From contig JABWAN010000020.1 of assembly GCA_013361015.1 (NCBI GenBank), positions 1-15,928 on the forward strand: DNA of 15,928 bases. Direction: 5' to 3'. Shown here one piece after another: positions 1 through 6,630 of this stretch. The translations under genes were made by a program, and so were the position numbers. The stretch's first letter is position 1, and every line of letters starts with the position of its first letter. The DNA is from Candidatus Zhuqueibacterota bacterium (GTDB taxonomy: Bacteria > Zhuqueibacterota > Zhuqueibacteria > Zhuqueibacterales > Zhuqueibacteraceae). Under the pieces are notes generated by a model that worked only from the letters and a program-made list of their open reading frames with translations, searched no databases and was not told where the DNA came from.

Positions 1-1
1 A

Positions 2-886
2 TGCGGTCGGACCCCACGGGCAGGCCTGCCGCGCGCAACACGCGACGACAAATCACTGCAGCAGGAAGCGCAGCAATATGGCCAGATGCCGAAGATGAAC
101 GTCAACGAGCAAGCGATTCGTCCGCTGCTCGGCAACATCGCCACGATTGCGATGCTGCTCCTGCCCGGCATCACCATGCGCCTGCTCGCGGAAGAGAAAC
201 GCCAAGGCACGATGGAATTTCTTTTGACCGCGCCGCTCACCAATGGGCAACTCGTGTTTGCAAAATTCACTTCCGCGCTGCTCTTTTATCTCACCATGCT
301 CGCGGCCACGGCGCTGCTCGTCGGGCTGCTCTTTTTTTATGGCAAGCCCGAACTCAATCCCATCCTCACCGGCTATCTCGGTTTGTTCCTTCTCGGCGGA
401 GGCTTCATCGCCGTTGGCCTGTTCTTCAGCGCAATGACCGAGAATCAAATCATTGCGTTTGTGAGCACGTTCGCCACGAACCTCGCGATTTATTTCGCGG
501 CATGGTTCGGCAACATGAACGACGCGGGCTTCGGCAAAATCTTTTCCATGCTCTCGCCGTTCGAGCACTTCGAGGATTTTGCCAAAGGCGTGTTGGATAC
601 CAAGCACGTCGTTTTCTATCTCAGCTTCATCTTCGGCTGGCTCTTTCTCACCTACGTGATTTTAGAATCCTCGCGCTGGCGCGGCTTTCAAGGCAAGAGA
701 ATAAACATTGCATTGCCCGTATCCGCCGCAGAGTTGGCAAAAGCACTCGGGCGCAAAGTTGAAATCGTTGTAGAGAAGGGCCGCGCGTTCGGTGTGACGA
801 CGCAAGAGCACGCAATTGCAGATAAAAATGTCGCAGTCGCTTTGGCGCTGCAATTCGGCTATGATGCGGAGGTGACGAAGCAATGA
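2..886 (+). CDS. gldF: GldF-like ABC-2 permease, 5'-truncated by window edge
   Basis: Membrane permease of an ABC-2 type exporter, partner of the GldG-like protein encoded next. The frame is open back to the window edge, so the real start lies upstream. An internal ATG at 86 is not believable as a start, because family-conserved sequence continues around it. The hallmark after the first visible hydrophobic stretch is TMRLLAEEKRQGTMEFLLT, typical of GldF/NosY-like permeases just before the next membrane segment. About five further hydrophobic segments follow (roughly 131-190, 250-345, 360-440, 450-515 and 605-665). After the last segment the protein does not stop as GldF usually does: a tail of about 70 residues follows, whose final 55 (about 716-880) resemble the IF2_N domain of initiation factor IF-2. 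The stop overlaps the next start as ATGA (883-886), so the two genes are translationally coupled. Family call is firm; substrate is unknown. Confidence 0.85.
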   Translation, partial: CGRTPRAGLPRATRDDKSLQQEAQQYGQMPKMNVNEQAIRPLLGNIATIAMLLLPGITMRLLAEEKRQGTMEFLLTAPLTNGQLVFAKFTSALLFYLTMLAATALLVGLLFFYGKPELNPILTGYLGLFLLGGGFIAVGLFFSAMTENQIIAFVSTFATNLAIYFAAWFGNMNDAGFGKIFSMLSPFEHFEDFAKGVLDTKHVVFYLSFIFGWLFLTYVILESSRWRGFQGKRINIALPVSAAELAKALGRKVEIVVEKGRAFGVTTQEHAIADKNVAVALALQFGYDAEVTKQ

Positions 887-2433
887 AGAAGCTCGGCACA
901 TACTTAGGCGCGTTCGGCGTGTTGTTGCTTGCGCTTGGTGGTGGCAGTTATTATCTGCGCGCAACGTGGACGTGGTTCGAATATGCCACGCTCGGCTTGG
1001 GCGGCGCGCTTGCGTTGCTTTATCTCGCGCTCAATGCGAAAGAGATCTATGCTGCGTTCACGCAGCGCGGCGCCTTGCAAACCGCGAATGCCGTGCTCAT
1101 GACCTCGCTCGTGTTTGCGTTGCTCGGCCTCGTCGTTTTTTTGTCGGATAAACACGGCAAGCGCTTCGATACCACTGCGGCGCAGCAATTCAGCCTGGCC
1201 GATCAAACCGTGAAAGTGTTGCAAGGCTTGCAAGATGATTTGCGCGTGACGTACTTCTACAACCCGCAAGAGCAAGATCAGCGCTACAACGACTTGCTCA
1301 AAGAGTACGCGGCCATCACGCCCAAATTCAAACACGAGTTGATCGACCTCGACCGCAAACCCGACATCGCGCGCGAGTACAACGTGACAAGCTATAACAC
1401 CACCGTGATTTCATATCGCGAGTCTAGCGAGAAGATCAGTGGCATGAGCGAAAGCGATCTCACTAACGCGATCATCAAAGTCACGCGCGAGAAGAAAAAG
1501 AAAATCTATTTCACCACGCATCACGGTGAGAAGGACCTCGTCAGCTCCGAGCGCATGGGCATGAACGCTGCGCGCCTCATCATTCTCGAAAAGAATTATG
1601 ACGTCGCCAAAATCGCGCTGCTTGATAGCGGTCGCGTGCCGGTCGATTGCGCCGCCCTTGTCATTGCCGGTGCGGAAACGCAGTTTCTTCCGAGCGAGAT
1701 TGCGATGGTGAAAAAATACTTGAAGCTCGGCGGCGCGCTCTATTTGTTGCTCGATACCAAGAGTCCTTCATTCAGCGAAATTCTTTCGGAGTATGGCATC
1801 ACTGCCGGCAATGATCTCGTGCTCGATGCTTCGGGCGTCGGCCAACTTTTTGGTGCGGGCGCAAATATGCCGGTCGTCATGAATTACGCCGATCATGCCA
1901 TCACACGCGACTTCGGTCAGTTCATGACGGCGTATCCCGACGCGCGCTCGTTGACGCTCGCGCAGCCGCGGCCCACAGGCATTGAAGCCACGGCCTTCGC
2001 GCAAACCACTCCGAACAGTTGGGCGGAAACGAAGCTTGACGCGGGCAAAGGCGAAAAGATGAAGTTCGATGCGAATGAAGACGTGCGCGGCCCGATTGCC
2101 TTGGCGATTGCCGCAAAGCGCAGCGCATCAAGTAATCTCGGCACTGATCAAAGCGGCGAAGGCGCACGCGACAGCCGTCTCGTCGTGTTCGGCGACGCGG
2201 ACTTTGCGACGAACTATTTGTTCGAGTTCCAGAAGAATGGCGATCTCTTCATGAACGCGTTAAGCTGGCTCGCGGAAGAAGAAGATTTGATTTCGATTCG
2301 CGCGCGCGACCCCGAAGACCGCCGCATCAGCCTTACCGGCACCGGCTCGCGCGTGTTGCTGCTCTTCAGCGTCGTGCTGCTCCCGCTCGCCTCGTTCCTC
2401 GCCGCGATTGCAATTTATGTGAAGAGGAAGTAG
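883..2433 (+). CDS. gldG: GldG-like ABC transporter auxiliary protein
   Basis: Protein of 516 residues of the GldG / ABC_transp_aux type, an extracytoplasmic component that works with a GldF permease and a separate ATPase not seen here. Three hydrophobic segments lie at about residues 5-27, 33-52 and 65-86. A large soluble region follows, opening with the family-typical run that includes RFDTTAAQQFSLADQTVKVL, then a D-x-D/R segment describing a thioredoxin-like/GATase-like fold (about 90-470). A single C-terminal transmembrane helix (about 490-512) ends in VKRK. In Bacteroidota GldG is part of the gliding/Por apparatus, but in other phyla the pair is a general exporter of unknown cargo, so the gene symbol indicates family rather than gliding. 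The start is the ATG overlapping the stop of the permease gene. A DUF4340 gene normally follows; here it is displaced to 6631 by an accessory island. Confidence 0.88.
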   Translation: MKKLGTYLGAFGVLLLALGGGSYYLRATWTWFEYATLGLGGALALLYLALNAKEIYAAFTQRGALQTANAVLMTSLVFALLGLVVFLSDKHGKRFDTTAAQQFSLADQTVKVLQGLQDDLRVTYFYNPQEQDQRYNDLLKEYAAITPKFKHELIDLDRKPDIAREYNVTSYNTTVISYRESSEKISGMSESDLTNAIIKVTREKKKKIYFTTHHGEKDLVSSERMGMNAARLIILEKNYDVAKIALLDSGRVPVDCAALVIAGAETQFLPSEIAMVKKYLKLGGALYLLLDTKSPSFSEILSEYGITAGNDLVLDASGVGQLFGAGANMPVVMNYADHAITRDFGQFMTAYPDARSLTLAQPRPTGIEATAFAQTTPNSWAETKLDAGKGEKMKFDANEDVRGPIALAIAAKRSASSNLGTDQSGEGARDSRLVVFGDADFATNYLFEFQKNGDLFMNALSWLAEEEDLISIRARDPEDRRISLTGTGSRVLLLFSVVLLPLASFLAAIAIYVKRK

Positions 2434-2511
2434 GTTGTGCAGAAGCGAAGACAGTAGAACAAAGCAGCCAAAGGAAGAAAAGCAGTCAGAAGAAGCGAGT
2501 CGTTTGCCTTG

Positions 2512-2596
2512 ACCCCGAAGGGGTCGAATGTGATAGCGAAGGGCAACGCCCTGGAAAGACGATTCAAAAAGAGATAAAGCCCCAACGGGGCGACAT
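2512..2596 (+). repeat. Triple-hairpin repeat, copy A
   Basis: Three consecutive short palindromes, each a 5-bp stem with a 3-nt loop: ACCCCgaaGGGGT (2512-2524), AGGGCaacGCCCT (2540-2552) and GCCCCaacGGGGC (2579-2591). The last is followed directly by GACAT. The same three-part order recurs at 3105-3192 (reverse) and 3244-3329 (forward). Confidence 0.85.
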
Positions 2597-2631
2597 CAAA
2601 TTGATTCGCGAGAAATAACAGGAGGAAGCCA

Positions 2632-3084
2632 ATGCCACAAAGCCTTGTCAACATTCCTCTGCATTGCATTTGGAGTACAAAAGACCGCGAGCCATTCATT
2701 AAACCTGAGATCGAAAAAAAATTGTTCAGCTACATGGCCGCGATCTTTCGTGAATATGAATCGCCGGCACTGGCTATCAACGGAACTGAAAACCATGTAC
2801 ACGTTCTGACCATTCTTTCGCGGAAGATTACGGTGGCCAAGTTGATTGAAGAAGTGAAAAAGAGCTCTTCAAAATGGATCAAAACGAAAAGCACAGCCTA
2901 CCGAAATTTCTATTGGCAAAGTGGATATGCGGCGTTGGGCATCGGCCAATCGAATGTTGCAGCGGTGAAGAAATATATCGCGAACCAGAAAGAACATCAT
3001 CGCAGGAAAACGTTTCGGGACGAGTATATCGCGTTTTTGAAAAAATACGGCATTGAATACGATGAGCGATATGTGTGGGATTGA
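2632..3084 (+). CDS. IS200/IS605-like Y1 transposase (RAYT type)
   Basis: A 150-residue HUH-type single-strand DNA transposase of the Y1_Tnp family. The metal-binding pair H55-x-H57 lies in ENHVHVL, and the nucleophile is most likely Y115 in VKKYIANQKEHH. Other family landmarks are SSKWI near residue 80, FYWQSGYAALGIGQS near 92-106, and a C-terminal EYxxFLKKYGIEYDERYVW. Length is normal for the family and the frame is intact, so the protein could be active. The start is supported by a strong AGGAGG at 2620-2625, six bases before ATG. Proteins of this class cut hairpin-forming single strands, and matching hairpin repeats immediately flank the gene on both sides. I cannot decide from sequence alone whether it is a domesticated RAYT serving the repeats or a self-mobilising element. 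Confidence 0.9.
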   Translation: MPQSLVNIPLHCIWSTKDREPFIKPEIEKKLFSYMAAIFREYESPALAINGTENHVHVLTILSRKITVAKLIEEVKKSSSKWIKTKSTAYRNFYWQSGYAALGIGQSNVAAVKKYIANQKEHHRRKTFRDEYIAFLKKYGIEYDERYVWD

Positions 3085-3104
3085 TACAAACGTTGCGGGC
3101 GGTG

Positions 3105-3192
3105 ATGCCGCCCCGTTGGGGCTTTGATATGATGCGGTGATATTGATCACCAGGGCGTTGCCCTTCGCTATCACATACTGCCCCTTCGGGGC
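3105..3192 (-). repeat. Triple-hairpin repeat, copy B (inverted)
   Basis: Reverse-complement arrangement of copy A: GCCCCgttGGGGC (3110-3122), AGGGCgttGCCCT (3152-3164), GCCCCttcGGGGC (3180-3192). An additional small palindrome (GGTGATattGATCACC region, about 3136-3151) lies between the first two. Begins 20 bp after the transposase stop. Confidence 0.85.
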
Positions 3193-3243
3193 ATGCAGAA
3201 GGGAACGACGGTGGCACGGGGCAAAGAGAAACATGTAACACCA

Positions 3244-3329
3244 AGCCCGAAGGGCTGCAATATGAAAGCAAAGGGCGAAGCCCTGGAAACGGGCCGTTTA
3301 AATTGCACAAAGCCCCAACGGGGCGACAT
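3244..3329 (+). repeat. Triple-hairpin repeat, copy C
   Basis: Same orientation as copy A: AGCCCgaaGGGCT (3244-3256), AGGGCgaaGCCCT (3272-3284), GCCCCaacGGGGC (3312-3324), then GACATGTTT. First-hairpin stem bases differ from those in copy A but still pair (compensatory change), which argues that the folded form is what is conserved. Confidence 0.85.
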
Positions 3330-3342
3330 GTTTGGAATGAAT

Positions 3343-3467
3343 AAATGAACGCGCGATTGCGAGCCGCCACATGCCACGCCCACGGCGTTTGCGATTTGGG
3401 AAGAACGGCTTTGCTATAAACATGTCATCCCTCGCGGGATTAAAAGCAGAGGCGCGGGTTGTGAATG
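3343..3467 (+). repeat. 125-bp direct repeat, left copy
   Basis: Aligns without gaps to 4455-4579 with 14 mismatches (about 89% identity). An exact 41-bp core is at 3407-3447. It contains the hairpin ATCCC-tcgc-GGGAT (3427-3440). The two copies enclose the higBA module. Confidence 0.85.
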
Positions 3468-3562
3468 GCATTGGCGTGTGCAAGTTTTTTATGGAAGTAC
3501 ACTTCGGTTTTATTTGAAGCCAAGCCTAGAGATGACGTGAGACCCTGGCTTGAAATTTTCAG

Positions 3563-3591
3563 TTGCGCGGTTGAGCAAAATGTCCTAAAAT
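3563..3591 (+). promoter_or_regulatory. Candidate promoter of higBA
   Basis: A weak -35-like TTGCGC (3563-3568) and a -10-like TAAAAT (3586-3591) are separated by 17 bp. Transcription would begin at or within a base or two of the higB ATG (3599), and there is no Shine-Dalgarno sequence, suggesting a leaderless transcript. Predicted by eye only. Confidence 0.35.
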
Positions 3592-3598
3592 CGTTTGC

Positions 3599-3880
3599 AT
3601 GATAAAGTCATTCAAACACAAAGGACTTCAAAAGTTTTTTGAGACGGGTAGCACGGCGGGCATTCAACCCGATCACAAGCAAAAACTGAGGATGCGTTTG
3701 ACCGCATTGGATACCGCGACCGTTATATCAGATATGGATTTGCCAGGATTCCGATTGCACCCGTTGAAGGGGGAGAGGAAGGGACAGTGGGCGATTGACG
3801 TCAGCGGTAATTGGCGTATCACGTTTGAGTACAAAGATGGCGATGTGTACGTTGTCAATTATGAGGACTACCACCGATGA
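3599..3880 (+). CDS. higB: HigB-type RelE-superfamily toxin
   Basis: A 93-residue ribosome-dependent mRNA interferase of the HigB family, expected to cleave mRNA on translating ribosomes when not bound by its antitoxin. The N-terminus MIKSFKHKGLQKFFETGS and the block HPLKGERKGQWAIDVSGNW, followed by RITFEY and a C-terminal VVNYEDYH, are diagnostic. Length is normal and the frame intact. The ATG at 3599 gives the canonical family N-terminus even though no ribosome-binding site precedes it. The stop overlaps the antitoxin ATG (3877-3880). Toxin first, antitoxin second is the usual order for higBA. The module sits between two 125-bp direct repeats. Confidence 0.93.
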   Translation: MIKSFKHKGLQKFFETGSTAGIQPDHKQKLRMRLTALDTATVISDMDLPGFRLHPLKGERKGQWAIDVSGNWRITFEYKDGDVYVVNYEDYHR

Positions 3881-4164
3881 GCATGCACAATCCACCGCAC
3901 CCAGGCGAGTTCATTCGAGAAGTTTATCTCGCCCCGCTCGGAATCAGCTATCGCACGGTAGCGGCAAAGCTCAAAGTCGCGCCGTCAACTTTCAATCGGC
4001 TCGTGAAAGGCGAGAGCAATCTTACTTCGGAAATGGCGTTGCGCCTGGCGAAGACGTTGGGGCGTTCGCCGGAGAGCTGGTTGATCATGCAGAACAATTA
4101 CAACCTGTGGCAGGCGAGGAAGACTCTAGACCTCGATGAAGTAGAAACGTTGGCGCTCGTTTAA
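3877..4164 (+). CDS. higA: HigA-type antitoxin (HTH Xre family)
   Basis: A 95-residue helix-turn-helix antitoxin of the HigA/VapI family, which neutralises HigB and represses the module's promoter. The family signature HPGEFIREVYLAPLGIS starts near residue 8. The HTH follows (about 24-60), with the recognition region around APSTFNRLVKGESNLTSEMA, then LAKTLGRSPESWL and the usual NNYNLWQAR tail. Translation is coupled to higB through the 4-bp overlap; a second in-frame ATG two codons downstream (3883) is an alternative start. The complete frame and normal length indicate a functional pair with higB. Confidence 0.93.
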   Translation: MSMHNPPHPGEFIREVYLAPLGISYRTVAAKLKVAPSTFNRLVKGESNLTSEMALRLAKTLGRSPESWLIMQNNYNLWQARKTLDLDEVETLALV

Positions 4165-4332
4165 ATCATGGCTTCAACTCGGATGACAGAAGCAAAGAAT
4201 TTGTTGATGAACATTGGGCCGTCCGCTATCAGCCGCTCCCGCCGATTGCAATTTTTAGAAAAGCACATGCTCTTCCCGCCGGTTGCTCATCTTCAAACAA
4301 TCGAAAAACGCGGTAGCAACCGCAAAGCGAGC

Positions 4333-4421
4333 GAAGTCGGACTTTGCAGCGGTGGATTTGATTGAAAGCTTTAGTCGCGAATAAGAGTCTTGTGGCATTC
4401 ACATTTGCAAAGTCCGACTTC
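4333..4421. repeat. 16-bp perfect inverted repeat with 57-bp spacer
   Basis: GAAGTCGGACTTTGCA at 4333-4348 is exactly complementary to 4406-4421. No run of T follows, so a terminator is not supported. It may be the ends of a small non-autonomous element or a remnant of one. Confidence 0.6.
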
Positions 4422-4454
4422 CCTGTTGTAGCGGCGTGGCGTGTGAGGAGGGAA

Positions 4455-4579
4455 AGATGAACGCGTGATTGCGAGCAACCGCATGCCACGCCTATGGCGT
4501 TTGAGATTTTGGAGGAGGGGCTTTGCTATAAACATGTCATCCCTCGCGGGATTAAAAGCGGAGGCGCGGGTTGTGAGTG
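4455..4579 (+). repeat. 125-bp direct repeat, right copy
   Basis: Second copy of the repeat at 3343-3467, same orientation, 14 differences, with the exact 41-bp core at 4519-4559. It lies 290 bp after higA and 112 bp before the next gene. Confidence 0.85.
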
Positions 4580-4691
4580 AGATTGGCGCGCGATTGCGGT
4601 TCACGTATGAGGATTTTGCAAAAGGATTCAGATTTAGAATGAAGGAAAAATGCCACGAACCAATATTTTAATTAATAATTGAGGAGACGAT

Positions 4692-5396
4692 ATGCCAATC
4701 TCAAGGCCTATTCCAAAGAAGATGTTGAAGAATATGTTTTTGAAAGTGCTGCATGAACATCATCGCCCCGGTGGCAACTATAACGGGCATACTTGGGATT
4801 ACAACAGCATAGTTCGCACTAAACTCTCAGAATACTTCAAAATATCTCCTCTCTCCCCGGAAGAAGTCACGGAGGGCGTACGCGCGGTATTTGAGTTGGA
4901 AAGAGACGACTACATCATGCAGGATGCAAATCAAAGCGCTAATTTTTTCAAGATTCTTACCGATAAAGCGAAAAGGATTGTTGATCAACCTCTCGACGAT
5001 ATGACCGTTTCATCAATCGACATTGATCAATTACTGAGTTATGATGAGTTGAGAACCAAGGTGCATGATGATTATTTGTCTGGGGACTATGAAACGGCGA
5101 TATTCAAAGCATTTAAGATGCTGGAGGAAAAAGTTCGCTCGAAGACAAACTCGGCCCCATCAATAATTGGTACAGATTTGATGACGCGCGCTTTTAACCC
5201 AAATGGAGGCTTATTATCTCATCCTGGTGCGCAAACGTCTGCCGAAAGAGACGGTCTCTACTTCCTGATGCGAGGAGCCATGATGTGGTTTAGGAACCCC
5301 AGCGGCCATCGAACAGTCGGATATGCGAATCCCAGTGAAGCCGCACATATTCTGTCTTTCGCTAACTTGCTTCTTAATATAGTTGACCAATGCTAA
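4692..5396 (+). CDS. TIGR02391/Ymh family protein, HEPN-like
   Basis: A 234-residue protein of the TIGR02391 (Hypoth_Ymh) family. The N-terminal ~90 residues look like a helical or winged-helix module. The C-terminal half (about 125-232) carries the family pattern: a helix with FKAFKMLEEKVRSKT, then IIGTDLMTRAFNPNGG, an SAERDG helix, and MMWFRNPSGHR. The last contains R201-N-P-S-G-H206, matching the Rx4H motif of HEPN ribonucleases. From memory this family has been placed in the HEPN superfamily and is common in phage and defence neighbourhoods. Molecular function is unproven. The start is supported by GAGGAG five bases upstream. Base composition is visibly A+T-richer than the core genes, consistent with acquisition by transfer. 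Confidence 0.8.
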   Translation: MPISRPIPKKMLKNMFLKVLHEHHRPGGNYNGHTWDYNSIVRTKLSEYFKISPLSPEEVTEGVRAVFELERDDYIMQDANQSANFFKILTDKAKRIVDQPLDDMTVSSIDIDQLLSYDELRTKVHDDYLSGDYETAIFKAFKMLEEKVRSKTNSAPSIIGTDLMTRAFNPNGGLLSHPGAQTSAERDGLYFLMRGAMMWFRNPSGHRTVGYANPSEAAHILSFANLLLNIVDQC

Positions 5397-5494
5397 TCAA
5401 TCACGCACACTGTACGATATGCAATTGTAACGCTTCGCCGCCTTAACGAACGGCAGATGTTTGCCTCAAATGTTATTTTTGAAGGACAACTTCC

Positions 5495-6583
5495 ATGAGT
5501 TTTTATATTCGCAAAAGCCTCCGCGCCGGGCCGTTTCGGTTCAATTTGTCAAAATCTGGAATTGGCGTCTCTGTGGGATTTACGGGTTTTAGAGTTGGGA
5601 GTGGGCCGCGAGGGAACTATGTACACATAGGAAGAAATGGTTTCTATTACAGAACTACTTTGCCCAGTTTAGGGGAGACTAGCAAGGTGAAACCTTTGCT
5701 ACGATCACATAAAACTGAAGAGAAAACTGCCTCTTCAATTGAAATGAAAGAAATTGAAAGCGTCGATGTCCTTGAATTGCGAGACTCATCATCAAGTGAT
5801 CTACTTGCTGAATTGAACGACAAAGAAGGTATACTCGAATACTGGCCTTTCGCCGCTATAATCGCGGCAATCGTTTTGAGTGGGATGTTCTACGCTAAGG
5901 CGAAAGCCTGGATTTATATTCCGATCTGTTTGATTTTAGGAGTGATTCTATTTTTAGCATATCGTAGAGACCAAACAAGAAAGACCGTAATTCTTTTTTA
6001 TGAGCTTCATGACTTTGCTGAAGAAGCATTTCAGGCACTGCACGATGCTTTCCAGGAGTTGTTTAGTTGCGCCAGAGCGTGGCATGTCGAAGCCTCCGGT
6101 CAAATAACTGATTTGAATGAATGGAAAAGGCAAGCTGGTGCAGGAACTTTAGTTAAACGGGAAGTGATACAGTTCGCATGCAAAACCCCTAAGTATGTTC
6201 AAACCAATATCGCTGTGCCCTCGATGCCAGTTGGAAGGCAAATTGTCTATTTTTTCCCAGACCGTGTGTTGGTTTACGAAAGCGACAAAGTCGGAGCAAT
6301 CTCTTACAAAGATATAGAGGTTCGATTTTCCAATAAGCGATTCATCGAGTCAGATTATGTGCCTCCCGATGCTCAGATAGTGGATTCGACTTGGCAGTAC
6401 GTAAATAAAAAAGGCGGACCAGATAGAAGATTTAAGAACAACAGGCAGTTGCCGATCGCACTTTACAGTGATTTACATTTCACAAGCTCTACAGGCTTAA
6501 ATGAGCTTATTTCTGTTTCGAAACCGAACATCGGCCAACAAATCTTCGAGGCAGTGAAGAAGCTTTCCGCGCTGCAACAATGA
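5495..6583 (+). CDS. DUF4236 domain membrane protein
   Basis: A 362-residue protein opening with a textbook DUF4236 domain (residues 1-57: MSFYIRKSLRAGPFRFNLSK, then SGIGVSVGFTGFRVG and a closing FYYRTTLP). Function of this small, beta-rich domain is unknown. A variable linker follows, then two transmembrane helices at about 116-134 and 138-156, and a ~200-residue cytosolic part that I do not recognise. That part starts helical (155-190) and becomes beta-rich, with IVYFFPDRVLVYESDKVGAI near 250. The C-terminal portion looks like a PH-like or restriction-accessory fold, but I would not commit to that. GAAGGA precedes the ATG. Base composition is A+T-rich like the preceding gene, so the two may have arrived together. 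Confidence 0.75.
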   Translation: MSFYIRKSLRAGPFRFNLSKSGIGVSVGFTGFRVGSGPRGNYVHIGRNGFYYRTTLPSLGETSKVKPLLRSHKTEEKTASSIEMKEIESVDVLELRDSSSSDLLAELNDKEGILEYWPFAAIIAAIVLSGMFYAKAKAWIYIPICLILGVILFLAYRRDQTRKTVILFYELHDFAEEAFQALHDAFQELFSCARAWHVEASGQITDLNEWKRQAGAGTLVKREVIQFACKTPKYVQTNIAVPSMPVGRQIVYFFPDRVLVYESDKVGAISYKDIEVRFSNKRFIESDYVPPDAQIVDSTWQYVNKKGGPDRRFKNNRQLPIALYSDLHFTSSTGLNELISVSKPNIGQQIFEAVKKLSALQQ

Positions 6584-6630
6584 GTTTTATCAATTAAAAG
6601 AAATGTAACTGTTGTGGAGCATCGCTCTCA

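Larger units (their letters stand above)
2512..3192 (+). mobile_element. RAYT/IS200-like unit bounded by inverted triple-hairpin repeats
   Basis: A single transposase gene (2632-3084) sits between two copies of an ~85-bp palindromic repeat in opposite orientation (2512-2596 forward, 3105-3192 reversed). The repeats start only 35 bp upstream and 20 bp downstream of the gene. This is the arrangement expected for a REP-associated tyrosine transposase with its cognate repeats. Boundaries are set by the repeats; no target-site duplication was identified. Confidence 0.65.
3085..3598. other. Gene-free interval filled with palindromic repeats
   Basis: No credible gene. The interval holds triple-hairpin copies B and C (3105-3192, 3244-3329), the first 125-bp direct repeat (3343-3467) and the higB promoter candidate. 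Short open frames read from the repeats on the minus strand share the peptide ASAFNPARDDMFIAKP with the second direct repeat near 4540. They are read-through of repeat DNA rather than genes. Confidence 0.7.
4165..4691. other. Gene-free interval with repeat remnants
   Basis: No credible gene. A 65-codon frame at 4168-4365 has no ribosome-binding site and no recognisable similarity. The interval contains a 16-bp perfect inverted repeat (4333-4421), the right copy of the 125-bp direct repeat (4455-4579) and, at its end, an A+T-rich stretch with the GAGGAG ribosome-binding site (4681-4686) of the next gene. Confidence 0.65.

Noticed and set aside
1..762. Long frame-1 open frame at the left edge
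   Set aside because: Arg/His-rich shadow of the permease gene read in the next frame; the frame-2 product has clear GldF features.
2512..3329. Repeats near the transposase as a CRISPR array
   Set aside because: Only three units, in mixed orientation, with unequal spacing and a gene between them; each unit is three hairpins rather than repeat plus spacer.
4168..4365. 65-codon frame after higA
   Set aside because: No ribosome-binding site, no family resemblance, and it runs into the 16-bp inverted repeat.
3298..4604. Similar small minus-strand frames sharing ASAFNPARDDMFIAKP
   Set aside because: They are translations of the two 125-bp repeat copies, not independent genes; the hairpin DNA is what is conserved.
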